A DNA stretch of 64,000 nt from an uncultured Actinomycetes bacterium (GCA_937888775.1 CALAQT010000035.1:20996-84995), one strand, 5' to 3'. Numbered from the stretch's first letter, positions 1 through 15,847 are shown. The notes: a model not told the origin generated them from the sequence alone. Program-made: numbers and translations.

Positions 1-753
1 ATGATGTAGTACTTATTAATCCACGGCGGGCTGGCCAGCAGCGGGACAGCGTGAACCTCGTCGGTCTGGGGCAGGTACTGCAGCAACTCGATCAGTTCAT
101 TGCGAAACACGACCTTGCTGGTCGTGGCCGCCATGTTCTCGCCGAGCTGAAATGGGCTCGCGTCGACCTGCCGCGGGCGCCCGCCGTTGTGGCGGAGGTC
201 GTCGAGGCAGTTGCGAGCGCCGAGGAGCACGCTCTGCCCGCCAGTGTCAAAGGCTCGCTTGAGTGCCGTCGGGTTGGTCAAGAGAAGGTTCGTCGGCGCC
301 AGCGCATCGGCCAGCAGGCTCACCGCGAATGTCGCCTTCGCGCGCGTAGGTTCGTCAAGCTCGCCCGCGGCGACAAGATCCTCGGCGAGCCGTCGGAACA
401 CGAGATACGACTGGCAGAGCCAGAAGAAGGCCGGATTGTCCTCCCACGCCGGGTCGGCAAATCGACGATCCGCGCCGTCCGGGGGCAGCGGCGCCGGCGC
501 GCTCTGTCCAAGGGCGCGCAACGCGGTTGAAAGCGTCGCGCGGGTCAGGTCGACGGCGCACTTGATGCCAGCCTCGGCCACCGCTGCAGGGCGCCGCGCC
601 GCGCCCACCGCGGCCCTCGCCAGGGCCCGCCCGAACAGCGCCGGGTCAACGTCGACCAACGCACCCGCCTCCGGAGCTAGCGCGCTTGCCGCCGAGCGAG
701 CAACCTCGGCGGACGCCGCCGTTTCGTCCGGGACCGGTTCCCTCGAGCGCACG

Positions 754-761
<8 letters not shown>
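1..761 (-). CDS. phaC: PHA synthase (PhaC), N-terminal part, runs off the window
   Basis: About 253 codons of the N-terminal half of a class I-type poly(3-hydroxyalkanoate) synthase, which polymerises (R)-3-hydroxyacyl-CoA into storage polyester. The visible part has the characteristic PhaC N-terminal domain: NPAFFWLCQSYL, DALAPTNLLLTNP, VVFRNELIELLQY and, at the window edge, SPPWINKYYI. The lipase-like box with the catalytic Cys lies outside the window, so activity cannot be judged. The start is GTG at 761, chosen because AGGAGG at 768-773 sits six bases upstream; it overlaps the end of the carboxylase gene by 8 bp, implying translational coupling. Last visible gene of a minus-strand operon with a ketosynthase and an acyl-CoA carboxylase. 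Confidence 0.88.
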
Positions 762-6067
<5,306 letters not shown>

Positions 6068-6093
<26 letters not shown>

Positions 6094-8017
6094 CTTCCAA
6101 TGAGGTGGCCACGTTCTCTTCCGGAACGGTCGTCAGGTCGGCCTGCTCGGCTCGTTCGGGAACGACGATCGCGGGGTCGACGCGGATGACCGTGTAGCCG
6201 CCCACCGCACCAGCCCCGAACGCCGGCGTGAACACGCGCATCGGCCGGTCGATCACGCCCTCGCGGACGGCGTCGTAGATGGCGATCGGGATGCTGGCGG
6301 CCGAGACGTTCCCCACCTTCTCGATATTGAAGTAGAGGTGATCGGCCGAGAGTCCGGCCGCGACCGCCATGTCGGCGACCATCGTCTTATTAGCTTGATG
6401 GGGAACAACGATGTCGATGCCGTCGAGCAGCGAGCCGCGGGCGCCGTCGGGGGCCGCAAGCGCACGCAGCTCGCCCATCATCTGGACCAGATAGCGCTGG
6501 ACGAGCGCTTTCACCTCCGGCCCGTAGACCGTGATGTTGTTGTCAAATTCAGGGTTGGGCCAGATGATCGAGTTCACCTGGCTGACCGGGCCGCTGGCAT
6601 AGATCTGCACGACCTCGATGTCGGGCGGCGCGCCCGGCATGGCGGGCCCGACGACAAGCGCGGACGCTCCGTCGCCGAAGATCATCCGGGACGGGCGGAC
6701 GCTGCCGATCTTGTCCGAGAACTTCTCGGCGCAGACCACGAGCACGGGGCGGTTCACCTCCTGGAGCAGGCGTACAGCCTCGCCCAGGCCGTACGGGAAG
6801 CCCGCACACGCGGCGACAAGGTCAAACGAGCCGTGCGTCTGGAAGATCCCGAGCTGCCCGGAAAGCCATGTCGCGACGGACGGGATCAGCCTCGTGCTGG
6901 TGCACGAGCAGAAGATGACCGCGCCGATCTCCTCCGGCGCGCGCCCGGCGCCCTCGAGCGCCGCCCGTGCCGCCTGCAGAGAGATGTGCTCGAGGCGGCG
7001 CTCCGTGTAGAACCGCTGCTCGATCCCGGTCTTTTCCGCGATCTCCGCCGCGGTCATCGGCGACCAGCTGTACGCAGCGTTGCGAATCACGTCTTCGTTC
7101 GTGCAGACGTGCTCGCCCTTGACGACCGTCAGCGACTCGAGCCGGGGCATGAGCGCGAACTGCTCGCGGACCACGATCGGCGGGAACGGATTGACCGGCT
7201 CCCGTGCCTCGGCGGCGGCCGCGGGGCGCGGGCGCGCGGGATGCCCAGCCTTCACGCGGCGGATGAACTCCAGCACCTCGTGGTTTCGCGGGACGAGCGC
7301 CACGACGAAATCGTCGTCGCCGATCCTCCCGACCTCGACCAGTCGCGTCCGGGCCAGGTCCCACGGGTGCTGGTTGTGGAGAACCATCGCCAAACGGTGA
7401 ATCGGCTCAAGCTCAGGCACCGTCTCGGTGCAGTCGAGGATCTCCTGGTAGCTACGGGTCGGAAAGTCCGGGTCGTGGGCCGGGAAGCAGAGGGTGAGGT
7501 TCTCCGGATTGCTGGCGATCTCCGCCACGGTCTCCTTGACCGGCGAAAGCTCCGCCGCGTGATGTCGCTTGTGACGGAAGATGTCGAACAGGAGCGTGAA
7601 GATCCGGTCCTCGGCGTCGGCGTCCCACGTGGGGGGGAGTTCGGTCCACGCTGCGGCTACCGCAGCGACCTTACGCTCGCCCTGCTCCCAGGGAGTCAGC
7701 AGCGGCAGGAACACATCATCGCGGCGGCGCGGAAGGTCGCGCCACCGCGTCGGACGCTTCTCGTACATCGTCAGCGCATAACGGTTGCCCCAAACCAGGT
7801 TCATCGCGACGTCGCGCAGGAGCTCGTAGCGAGAACGATAGACATTCGAATCGACTCGCTCCAGGATCTCGGTGCCGGTCGGCGCCTTGGCCTCGAAGTC
7901 GCGCCGGATCACAGCCTCCAACTGCTCCAAGGTCTCGAGAACCGAGAAGTCCAACTCGGCGCTGAAATTGGAAGGAAAGACCAGACGACCGTGGCTGTTG
8001 ACGACAAAAGGCCTCAT
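6068..8017 (-). CDS. KAS III-like ketoacyl synthase with a ~245-residue N-terminal extension
   Basis: About 649 residues. The C-terminal ~330 residues are a FabH/KAS III-type thiolase fold with a complete Cys-His-Asn triad: Cys in VAACAGFPYG, His in VPHQAN, Asn in GNVSAASIP. Such enzymes condense an acyl-CoA with malonyl-CoA or malonyl-ACP. The N-terminal ~245 residues (after MRPFVVNSHGRL) match no domain I recognise. Placement before a malonyl-CoA-type carboxylase and phaC suggests an NphT7-like supplier of 3-ketoacyl-CoA for polyester synthesis (inference). The frame stays open to 8269, but the upstream part is low-complexity and overlaps the STAS gene, so I place the start at ATG 8017; GTG 8032 preceded by GGAGAG is the alternative. 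Confidence 0.82.
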
Positions 8018-8183
8018 CGCTGCCCCGCCCACGGTCTCTCCGCCACCAGGGGCTTCCGATGCTCGTCCTCGGTAAAGCTCCGGAGCGTCTGGTTCACTGG
8101 TTCGCATCCATCCCGACAAGCAGACCGCGGTGACCACCTTCGCACCGTCACCTCTGCTCCCTGGGTCGGCGCGCCGGTCGCGG

Positions 8184-8612
8184 TCACGCGGCGCGGTCCT
8201 GCTGGGCGAGTTGCGATAGAGCGCTAACCACCGGTTCGCCCGGGTCGAGGTCGACGATCTCCAGGACATCCGAGTTGATAAGCGTGAACATGCGATCGGC
8301 TTGTGAGGGGCCGCGCACGAGAACGAGCCGGCGGCCCGCCCGATCGGCGCGCATGCTGGCCTTCATGATCACGTGCACACCGCATGAGTCAGTGAAGGTG
8401 AGCTCACGGAGATCGAGCACCACCATCCGTGCACGGAGCTCGGCATCGCGTAACGTCTGCTCGAGCGCGGGCGCGGTGGCGATGTCCAGCTCACCAGCGA
8501 TTTGCACCCACGCCACGTCGCGCCCGCAGTCTTTCCACGAGCGGAGAAGCGCCTGGCGCGGTATAGCCGAGCGGCTCGCGACGGCGTCAGGGAGAACCAG
8601 CGACTGGGACAT
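8184..8612 (-). CDS. STAS-domain anti-sigma factor antagonist
   Basis: 142-residue single STAS domain of the SpoIIAA/RsbV type. These proteins bind a serine-kinase anti-sigma factor and are switched by phosphorylation. The phosphorylatable serine is in the conserved loop FTDSCGVHV after the strand VVLDLREL. The start ATG at 8612 is supported by GGAGG eight bases upstream; an earlier ATG at 8681 lacks such a site. No partner kinase or sigma factor is in the window, so the regulon is unknown. Confidence 0.85.
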   Translation of the reverse strand: MSQSLVLPDAVASRSAIPRQALLRSWKDCGRDVAWVQIAGELDIATAPALEQTLRDAELRARMVVLDLRELTFTDSCGVHVIMKASMRADRAGRRLVLVRGPSQADRMFTLINSDVLEIVDLDPGEPVVSALSQLAQQDRAA

Positions 8613-8876
8613 GTAGACCTCCGAGTTGGGGGAACCTCGGAAGTCAGGTTGCGCTGCCCGCCCGCTTTGGGCCGACTTCACATCGGTTGCCCTCCAACGC
8701 CTACGTTACTCGGCACGTCAAGCGGACGAACGCCCTCCTGTCAGCCGAAAAACAGTCGCTTGGGTCCGCCGAGCGCGTTGCGTCAAGTCACCGGACGACC
8801 GGGCCGATCGTCGAAACCAACCCGTTCCTCAAACCATGTCCGCGCCACCCAGCGCCCGCTTCTGCTTCGGACATGC

Positions 8877-9719
8877 TCAGCGGGCTTGCTTGCCCGCCCA
8901 AGCCCGCTGCTTGCGCCGCGCGTCAGCGAAGATCAACGGCAGCAGCCTGGTCGCTGCGCCGGGAAAGGCGGCCAGAACGCGCACCAAACCACCGCGCCAG
9001 CGCGGTATGCTGAGCACCGCACGCGGGTGGTCAAGCAGCGCGACCGCACTCCGGGCTACGTCCTCGGGCTTCAGCAGGACTCCGGACCAGGAGAGCGCGG
9101 CCTCAGGATCATGAACCTTCTCATACAGCATTGGCGTCCAGATCCCGTCGGGACACAGGGCGCTGATGTGAACGTCGCGGATCCCCTCTCGCCGGAGATC
9201 TAGCATCGTCCCGACAGAGAATGCAAGCGCTGCATGCTTGGTAGCCGCGTACAGTGTCTCACCCGGCGCGGCCACCAGACCGGCCAGCGACACGACGTTG
9301 ATGACATGGCCGGTGCCGGCCGGACGCATCAACTCGAGCGCTGCGAGCGTCCCATTGATCGTGCCGTGGGTGTTGACGTCGAATGCGAGACGTCGTTGCG
9401 TCTCGGCGTTGTCCCAGCCGTGTCCGGTCGGGAGGATGCCGGCGCAGTTGACCCACACTCGGAGGGAGCCGGCCCGCTCACGGGTAGCGCTGGCGGCCGC
9501 GGCACAGGCGGAGGCATCGGCAACGTCGAGGCCCGACGCAAACGCGGAGAGCCCGAGGCGTTCGGCGGCGCCGCGCGCGGACTCCTCGTCGATGTCGGTC
9601 ACGTGCACCGAGTAGCCGCGCGCGACGAGCTCTCGCGCGATTTCGAAGCCCAGGCCACGACCCGCGCCCGTGACCAACGCACCGCCGCGAACGTCAGCGG
9701 TTGCTCTCGAGTCCTTCAC
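8877..9719 (-). CDS. Short-chain dehydrogenase/reductase (SDR)
   Basis: About 280 residues, classical SDR. The cofactor loop TGAGRGLG, VNCAGI (for NNAG), the serine strand VVSLAG and the catalytic YAATK are all present. The family oxidises or reduces alcohols and ketones with NAD(P). The C-terminus has an extra basic tail ending RKQRAWAGKQAR. Start taken as GTG 9719 (GAGG just upstream), because the frame further upstream, although open to 10055, reads as non-coding arginine-rich sequence. Substrate unknown. Confidence 0.82.
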   Translation of the reverse strand: MKDSRATADVRGGALVTGAGRGLGFEIARELVARGYSVHVTDIDEESARGAAERLGLSAFASGLDVADASACAAAASATRERAGSLRVWVNCAGILPTGHGWDNAETQRRLAFDVNTHGTINGTLAALELMRPAGTGHVINVVSLAGLVAAPGETLYAATKHAALAFSVGTMLDLRREGIRDVHISALCPDGIWTPMLYEKVHDPEAALSWSGVLLKPEDVARSAVALLDHPRAVLSIPRWRGGLVRVLAAFPGAATRLLPLIFADARRKQRAWAGKQAR

Positions 9720-9997
9720 GGTGCCTCGACTTCTTGCGGCTCGGGCATCGCGGGGACGATACAGCTGCCGGCACGGCGCGCCGTTGATCCGTTTGGAGCA
9801 GGCATCTGCCCGCTGCTTGGATCCAGGAACAGAACGTCTCCGCGTTTCCGCAAAGCCGAACATGTGGTCGCCGATCGCCAAGTGGGTCAGGCGGTGCAGC
9901 CCCGCCCCCGAGGGCTTGACGAGGTAGAGGTTCTGCTTCGGCAGATGGTCGCGGGGCGATGGTGCGCTCTGGCGAATGAAGACGATCCAGCTGCGCC

Positions 9998-11116
9998 CTA
10001 CACGGCCTGAAGGTCCGCTAGGCGGTCGCGAGCGGCCGCTTGGAAGTCGGGCCATGTCGACGGCGGACCGTCCGGCCGATGGACGAGCCGGGGGTCGCCA
10101 GTAGGCAGCCCGGCCAGCCGCGCGCCGAGCGGCGACTCACGCAGACGTTCGGTCACCGTGCGCACTGCTGTCTCGATCACCTCGGGCCGCCGTCGGCTGC
10201 TCATGAGGTTGGCGCCCATCACATCCAAGTCGCTCACGCTCGGCTGAATCAGCACGACCTCGACGCCAGCGGCGCGCAGCCGCTTGGCTTCTGAGCCGAG
10301 ACGCCGGCCGGCGGTCTGACGCATCCGAAACGCAAGACGCTCGCCGACCGTCCGCGGCGAACCGACGTGCAGCGACGACATCGGGTTGAGCGCCAGCACG
10401 ATGTCAAGCCGTTCGTCGCGCAGAACGTCGAGATTGGACGTGGAGTACACGCCACCGTCGACATAGAGGACACTGTCGATCTCAACGGCGCGATAGAAGC
10501 CCGGGATCGCGCACGAGGCAGCGACCGCGTCGGGCAGCTCGGCCCGCGGCGAGCCACCACGACCGAACGCCACTCGCTGTCCGCTCGAGTAGTCGACGGC
10601 CATCGCCCAGAAGTTCGGGTGCGGCGCCCAGTCGCCACTGCACGCGCGCCGGACGGTGTTCTTCAGCGGCTCGGTCGAGACCACTCCCCGCGGAAGCCAA
10701 CCCGAAATCACCGCCATCGGGGAATAGCGATAGGGTCGCGCAAGCGACGCAACCGCGAGTCGCCACGATCCCGGTCCCAGCGCCAACCCGCCGCGATCAA
10801 GGCGAAACGTCGCGACCGCCGAGCCGCCGGCCCCACCGGCCGCCGCGCCTCGGGTATCGGACCCGTCGAGCTCCTCTCCGACGGAGCGAGCGACCATCAG
10901 CCACGGCGGCACACCGCAAGCCATCAGCGCGCCGACCATCGAACCGGCCGACGTGCCAACGATGTAGTCGGCGCTGCCCGGGTCCCAGCCGGTCTCGGAC
11001 GCGATCGCGTGCAGCGCCCCGACGAGCCACGCGCCGCCGAGCACGCCACCGGCGCCGAGCACCAAGCCCACCCTGGGCCGCTCGATGGCACTCATGTGCG
11101 GAAGTTCAGCAGACAT
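9998..11116 (-). CDS. Patatin-like phospholipase (RssA type)
   Basis: About 372 residues with all three patatin signatures: the oxyanion-hole loop GAGGVLGG, the nucleophile elbow GTSAGS, and the DGG of YVDGGVYS supplying the catalytic Asp. It is a Ser-Asp dyad lipid acyl hydrolase, probably cytoplasmic, as no signal peptide is seen. Start ATG 11116 is preceded by GAGGGAA; the frame is open to 11221 but the earlier region is not protein-like. Separated from the SDR by 278 bp in which I see nothing specific. Confidence 0.85.
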   Translation of the reverse strand: MSAELPHMSAIERPRVGLVLGAGGVLGGAWLVGALHAIASETGWDPGSADYIVGTSAGSMVGALMACGVPPWLMVARSVGEELDGSDTRGAAAGGAGGSAVATFRLDRGGLALGPGSWRLAVASLARPYRYSPMAVISGWLPRGVVSTEPLKNTVRRACSGDWAPHPNFWAMAVDYSSGQRVAFGRGGSPRAELPDAVAASCAIPGFYRAVEIDSVLYVDGGVYSTSNLDVLRDERLDIVLALNPMSSLHVGSPRTVGERLAFRMRQTAGRRLGSEAKRLRAAGVEVVLIQPSVSDLDVMGANLMSSRRRPEVIETAVRTVTERLRESPLGARLAGLPTGDPRLVHRPDGPPSTWPDFQAAARDRLADLQAV

Positions 11117-11508
11117 GGCCGTTCCCTCAGCGTAGAGGGCGCGCGGCCGCCCGCCATTCTCAACCTCCCCCTGTCCTGGTGATCTCCCTTCGGTGGGCTT
11201 CGTCGTTGGCGACCTGGTCAACGGCCAGACCTCGGCTTAGCTCTGGGCGAACCGTCACGACAATCCGCTCAACGGAGGCGAGCGTCGCCGCGTGCACCTG
11301 CGCGATCGAGGCGACGACGACGAACGGGACTGTAGGAGCGGTCATCCGTCACCATTCGGATCGACCGCCCATGACGGCGGGGTGCCTCCTGCGGCCGTTG
11401 AGGTGGGTCACGCCTGGCATCAACATCGGGCCAGCCCACGACCGGTGAACGATCAGCTCTTATCGCGGCCTCAAAGCTTGGCGAGCTGCGCGGCGAGCGC
11501 GGAGTTTC
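11117..11508. other. Intergenic stretch, no supported gene
   Basis: Short frames occur on both strands (for example a 61-codon minus frame at 11160-11345), but none has a ribosome binding site or recognisable sequence. The following DNA holds the remnant described next; from about 11830 to 11993 nothing is seen. Confidence 0.4.
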
Positions 11509-11829
11509 CGATTACGATCTGGGGATGACCTAGGCGGAGGGCTGCACGGGAGCAGCGCAACCGCGGATGTTCTGCTGAATGGAGGCGGCAGCTTCACGGT
11601 GACGCTGCGAAATGCGAGCGACCCGAAGTGGGACAACGACTCGACCCATGAGGTTGATTTTCCGATCCCGGCGACCGTGAATCCGCCGCTTACCGAGACG
11701 AAGGGAATAGTGGGAGTGCGGATCAACCTGGTTCAGAACAACCCTGACTGGAGCGCCGATAACTGGGACCTCGCGAATCTCGCGGTGAGTCTGCTCAACC
11801 CCGGCAGCCCATCGGTCTGCCAGCTCAAC
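11509..11829 (+). pseudogene. Remnant of a secreted beta-sandwich domain
   Basis: An open frame without a proper start reads GDDLGGG, then VLLNGGGSFTVTLRN, VDFPIP and, near the end, SADNWDLANLAVSLL. This pattern (GDDLR-G opening, hydrophobic strands, a closing DNW-L motif) resembles the C-terminal non-catalytic domain found on some actinobacterial secreted proteins. The upstream catalytic part is missing, and the frame runs on into arginine/proline-rich sequence after about 11830, so I read it as a fragment. The only internal start-like codon is GTG 11599, with no Shine-Dalgarno sequence. Confidence 0.35.
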
Positions 11830-11993
11830 CTGGCGGACGTTGCCGGTCCGCTCGCCGCGCTTGAAGGGTTGTCGGCCTGGACCCACCCCGCCCGGGGGGA
11901 CAGGTCAGGAGCAGCGGCGCCGCCGCCTAGAACACGTTTCGGATCTCCTCCAGGACCGGCAGCGTGCCCCGGCGGCACCGCGTTCGCGAGCGC

Positions 11994-13214
11994 TTAGTTC
12001 TGCCAATCCCCGCGGATGGCCCGCAGAATCTCGAAGCGCTGCCCGGTATCGCCTTCAAGGTAGCTCTCCAGAGACTCCGCGAGCCGCTGAACCATGGCGA
12101 GCGTGCTGTCCATCGTCACGTACTTGTAGAGCCCGAGCCGGCCCAGCGGCACCATGCCAGGAATGCGAGCGGCTTCCTCCAGGTACTTGTAGAACCTGTG
12201 GTCCTCCCACCACACCGGATACATCGGCACCGTGTCATCGACGATCTCCCTGAGGATCACCGCCGGCCCACATCGATCTGACCCCTGGTGGATGACGCCG
12301 AAGTCTGTCGTCCGGCAGACCGGCGTCTCCGGCCATGGTGTGTAGAGCCATGCGAACGGGACGCCGTCCGGAGCCCTGCCTAGTCCGGGACCCGCACCAC
12401 CCTCGACCACATCGGCCTCGATCCGATATCCCCGCCACTCCAGCGGGCCGAATCGGTACTCCAGCAGGGCGTCTATGGGAGCGGTGGCGATCATGAGGTC
12501 CGCCAAGATCGCACCCGCATCGGTGAAGACCTTGACTCCGTGACCATCCGGCTTTACACCCGCGACCCGCATGCAGGTGCGGAGGTCGACGCCGGCGAGC
12601 ATCCGCTCAAAGAGCGGATTGAACCCGCCGGAGGGGTAGTAGTGAGGAGAGCGGCTCGGTAGCCGGAACTGACCCTTTTCCGACAACCGTTCGAGATGGC
12701 GGAGCTTTCCCCACGTGGCCGGCATGTTCTCCAGCCGGCGCCCCCAAAACTTTCGGTTGAATCCCTCGAACGCCAGCTCCGTCAGGGTCGGCCCGACCGA
12801 AGACTCGAGGTACTCCCTGAGGTTAGCCTCGCGCGGTGGCGTTCGCGCCTCACGGATCGCGGTCATTTCGCGCTCAATCTGTTGGCCGCAGCGCAGCGCG
12901 CGGACGCTCTCGAGATCAACGGGGAAGGGAATCACCGGGTAGTCGGGGAGCAGTCGCGTTCCCTGGTAGACCTGACGCTCCTCGAGGCCGACGAACCGCT
13001 CTAGGAAAGGAATAATGTCTGGCGTGCCACGGAAGACGCTGACTACGCGAGGCCCGTACTCGTACGGCAAGCCGTCTCTGGTGTGGAGCGTCCGTAGCAT
13101 CCCACCGGGCTTGGCGCTCTGCTCGAGGATCGTGATCTCGCAGTCCAAGCTCTCGTGGAGCGTCAATGCGGCGCACGCGCCGGTGAATCCCGCTCCGACG
13201 ACGATGATCTTCAT
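11994..13214 (-). CDS. UDP-galactopyranose mutase-like flavoprotein
   Basis: About 406 residues. An N-terminal FAD Rossmann motif (IIVVGAGFTGACAA) with ILEQSAKPGG is followed by UGM-type sequence (YEYGPRVVS, FNRKFWGRRLENMP, VTMDSTLAMVQRL near the end). Mutases of this family convert UDP-Galp to UDP-Galf for cell-wall or capsule glycans; it may have another sugar substrate, since the middle is diverged. Two adjacent ATGs occur; GGGAGGG abuts the first, so the second (13214) is the better start. Divergent from the glycosyltransferase-like gene 54 bp away, suggesting a shared promoter region. Confidence 0.75.
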   Translation of the reverse strand: MKIIVVGAGFTGACAALTLHESLDCEITILEQSAKPGGMLRTLHTRDGLPYEYGPRVVSVFRGTPDIIPFLERFVGLEERQVYQGTRLLPDYPVIPFPVDLESVRALRCGQQIEREMTAIREARTPPREANLREYLESSVGPTLTELAFEGFNRKFWGRRLENMPATWGKLRHLERLSEKGQFRLPSRSPHYYPSGGFNPLFERMLAGVDLRTCMRVAGVKPDGHGVKVFTDAGAILADLMIATAPIDALLEYRFGPLEWRGYRIEADVVEGGAGPGLGRAPDGVPFAWLYTPWPETPVCRTTDFGVIHQGSDRCGPAVILREIVDDTVPMYPVWWEDHRFYKYLEEAARIPGMVPLGRLGLYKYVTMDSTLAMVQRLAESLESYLEGDTGQRFEILRAIRGDWQN

Positions 13215-13268
13215 CATCCCTCCCCGCTACACGAGGCCCGCCGACCGGAGTCTGGTTCGAGTACGGAC

Positions 13269-14645
13269 ATGAGGATCCTCTTGGTTGGGGCGCTCTCCTG
13301 GAACCCGGAGCGGGTCAGGAGCCTTTGCGAGCAGGGCCACACTCTATGGGGGCTGTGGGCGCGCAGCATGGCGTGGGATCAGGGGCCCTACGGCGCGACC
13401 GATGACTGCGTCTCACCGGTGACGTTCCGGGACGCCGGAGCAACTATTCGCACACAGAGGATCGACTGCGTCTACTCGCTATTCCAGGCGTACCGCTCGA
13501 AGCTCTGGGGGCCCAAGGCGACGGGCGTGGAACACGACGTGTGGACACTGCTGCTCGGGCTGCTTCGCGAGCGCGCGGATGGCGTCTTTGACGCGCCGAT
13601 CGTGCGGCATTGGGGGTTTGACGTTCATGCCCTCGATGCGGAGGTCGCGCGGGCAATGGATGGCCATCTGTTCTGCAACCGGGAGAAGTTCGACTACTTC
13701 TCGACGCCGACCGCACAAGGAGGCTGCGGCCTTGATTTCCTCGGCGACGACACGAGCCCGCGGCTCCTGGACAGTGATCGCCCCAAGCTCGAGTTCATGA
13801 ACGACAGGTTTGCCGCCCCGCTGTCCGAACGCCATGGAGATATTCACACGGTGTGCGTCGGCAGGCCGTTCGGCATCGACTTCCTGGCCGCCGCGCGGCG
13901 TGGAATTCATGTCCACGTGTACTGCAACAGCGTCGACGACGTGTACAGCGCGATCGCTTCACAACTATCCGACAGCGAGGGCCGGCGGAGCCTCAGCCTA
14001 CTGAGGCGGTATCTGCACGTGCGCGTGCCCCGCCAGACGATCGGCTTCGGCTGGCCCGAGGTACGACGGACGAAGTCACAGTGGGTCGAGGAGTTCTCCC
14101 GCTACGACGCGGCTTGGTCGTACATCGGAACGCCATTCCGCTGGGCGACGCTCGATGACCGCGCCGCGATCCCCAATCGGTTGGGGACATACCTCCTCGC
14201 AGGCCTCCCGGTCATCACCGATCGCCGAGACGGATACTACCGATACGAACAGGTGCGGCGGCTCGGTGTCGAGATCGAGCTGGCCGACTCGGACTACGAC
14301 GGTCTTCGAGGTCGCCTGGAGACGGAGATCAGAACGCGAGAGAAGCAGCAGAACGCTCGAGAGCGACGGCACGCCTACTCCTTCGACGCAACGATCGAGC
14401 CCCTGCTCGGCGCCCTCGAGCACGTCCGCGAGAGCTACTTCGCCCGGCCGCACTCCGAGCGCACCCGATTCCTGCCGAGGACCGGCGGGCGATTGATGCA
14501 CCTTTCCAGGAACCCTGGGCCGCAGCCCGCGAGAGAGCACGCGCCCTTCCTCGTGCCGCCCTGGAGATCGCGCCGTCTGGCCCGCAGCCTGCGATCGCAA
14601 CTAGATGTCGACGTTCGAGCTGACCTAACGGCCCGAGAGCGATGA
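13269..14645 (+). CDS. Glycosyltransferase-like protein
   Basis: 458 residues, probably GT-B-fold. The N-terminus MRILLVGALSW, followed by LCEQGHTLWGLW, resembles the start of GT4-type transferases. The middle holds VGRPFGIDFL and the C-terminal domain holds AIPNRLGTYLLAGLPVI, like the donor-binding region that ends '...ygaAG.Pvi' in GT4 proteins. Cytoplasmic, no signal. The tail after residue ~395 is basic and disordered. Start ATG 13269 fits the MRIL motif; the ribosome site is weak. The stop overlaps the next ATG (ATGA). Sugar and acceptor unknown. Confidence 0.6.
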   Translation: MRILLVGALSWNPERVRSLCEQGHTLWGLWARSMAWDQGPYGATDDCVSPVTFRDAGATIRTQRIDCVYSLFQAYRSKLWGPKATGVEHDVWTLLLGLLRERADGVFDAPIVRHWGFDVHALDAEVARAMDGHLFCNREKFDYFSTPTAQGGCGLDFLGDDTSPRLLDSDRPKLEFMNDRFAAPLSERHGDIHTVCVGRPFGIDFLAAARRGIHVHVYCNSVDDVYSAIASQLSDSEGRRSLSLLRRYLHVRVPRQTIGFGWPEVRRTKSQWVEEFSRYDAAWSYIGTPFRWATLDDRAAIPNRLGTYLLAGLPVITDRRDGYYRYEQVRRLGVEIELADSDYDGLRGRLETEIRTREKQQNARERRHAYSFDATIEPLLGALEHVRESYFARPHSERTRFLPRTGGRLMHLSRNPGPQPAREHAPFLVPPWRSRRLARSLRSQLDVDVRADLTARER

Positions 14646-15829
14646 AGATCGCAACGCTCGAACGCTTCTCCGAGCCCTCCCGGCGATGCGAACCGCGCAG
14701 GATCGCCGACGCCGAGGACGAGGTGATTACCTGGGATCTCGCCTTGCCCCCCAACCGTGTTCGGTATCTGCTCGAGCGCACCCCCGCGTGGCTGACGTGC
14801 CCGATGGCGCTCGGTGAGCGATGGACGCTGCTGTGCGCATGCCTTAACACCCGCGGAGCGCGACTCGGCGCCCTGGCCCAGGGACCTGACTTGTGGCACC
14901 GCGTTCGCGCCGGAGAAATCGATCGGTTAGCGCTCTTCTCAGCGAGAGGATTCCCTCTCGCTACGCTGCTCGCCGACCAGACGCATGCCGCTGCGCACGA
15001 GACCATCGCGCGCGGGACCAAGTACTTCGGCGAGTTCGCCTTTGAGCTCCAGGCGGTTATCCCTTATGCCTATTGGCTACATCGGCAAGGGCTGCTGGAG
15101 TTCACGATCTCGACCGCCGACACCCGCTGCCTGTACTGCTTCTCGCCCAATCATGAGGAGCGCCCCGTCCCGCGCCGGTACGTCCCGATCACCGAGTATC
15201 CGGCCGGACAGGCGGGGAAGCTCCGATACGACCGGCTGGCATTCCCCGCCTCGCTGGACACCCGCCAGTGGCTGCCGCCCCCGTACAAGCAGCTCTACCG
15301 AAACGACCGTTTCCGCTTTGCCAAGGAGACATGTGTCGTCTTTAACAAGACAAGCACCGAGAGTTACCTCGGACACGACGTCGCGATCAATTCTCTGGAC
15401 GAAGCGCTGCTGCTCGCGGTGATCGGCAAACTGCGAACTCGCTACCAGGTGATCTATAACCGCCCGCGCGCCGCGGACATCATCAACGACCACCAAGAGA
15501 TCCGCGAGGTAGGGGACATCGACGCGGTCAAGCTCAGATATCCGGATGTCCTAACGATGCAGGAACTCCACGCTGACAACGCGTGTCTCAGCTTTAACCA
15601 ACTGCAGCTCAGCGTGCTCTCGAACTGCGACAAGTTCGTTTCAGTGCTCGGCGGCGGCTGCTACTTAGCCAGCTACTTCGGAGGAACGAATGTGGTCTAC
15701 GCGCGCCAGGGATGGGAGGTGTCGTGTTCGGCCTTCGAGAGCTGGTTTCACGCGTTCTCCGGGGCACGCGTCGTCGCCGCGGGTACCTCGCGCGACCTGC
15801 TGAGAGCCGTCGAGCGTGAGCTCCTGTAG
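14642..15829 (+). CDS. Unknown protein of the glycan island, possible glycosyltransferase
   Basis: 395 residues, coupled to the previous gene by a 4-bp ATGA overlap, so probably made together with it. I do not recognise a family. The C-terminal part (SNCDKFVSVLGGGCYLASYF, then NVVYARQG) looks like the nucleotide-sugar-binding half of some fucosyl- or GT61-like enzymes, where a Gly-rich turn follows a strand. Several cysteines cluster around residues 160-165 (TRCLYC). No signal peptide or membrane segment. Confidence 0.55.
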   Translation: MKIATLERFSEPSRRCEPRRIADAEDEVITWDLALPPNRVRYLLERTPAWLTCPMALGERWTLLCACLNTRGARLGALAQGPDLWHRVRAGEIDRLALFSARGFPLATLLADQTHAAAHETIARGTKYFGEFAFELQAVIPYAYWLHRQGLLEFTISTADTRCLYCFSPNHEERPVPRRYVPITEYPAGQAGKLRYDRLAFPASLDTRQWLPPPYKQLYRNDRFRFAKETCVVFNKTSTESYLGHDVAINSLDEALLLAVIGKLRTRYQVIYNRPRAADIINDHQEIREVGDIDAVKLRYPDVLTMQELHADNACLSFNQLQLSVLSNCDKFVSVLGGGCYLASYFGGTNVVYARQGWEVSCSAFESWFHAFSGARVVAAGTSRDLLRAVERELL

Positions 15830-15847
15830 CAGCGAAGCGGCTGCTAC
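15826..15847. terminator. Hairpin between convergent genes
   Basis: GTAGCAGC and GCTGCTAC form an 8-bp perfect stem with a 6-base loop, starting on the stop codon of the upstream gene and facing the convergent ABC operon. There is no T-tract, so it is a candidate only. Confidence 0.4.

Noticed and set aside
6338..8227. 629-codon plus-strand frame over the ketosynthase gene
   Set aside because: Shadow frame; the minus strand holds the complete FabH triad.
11160..11345. 61-codon minus-strand gene upstream of the patatin gene
   Set aside because: No ribosome site and no recognisable sequence beyond a short hydrophobic start.
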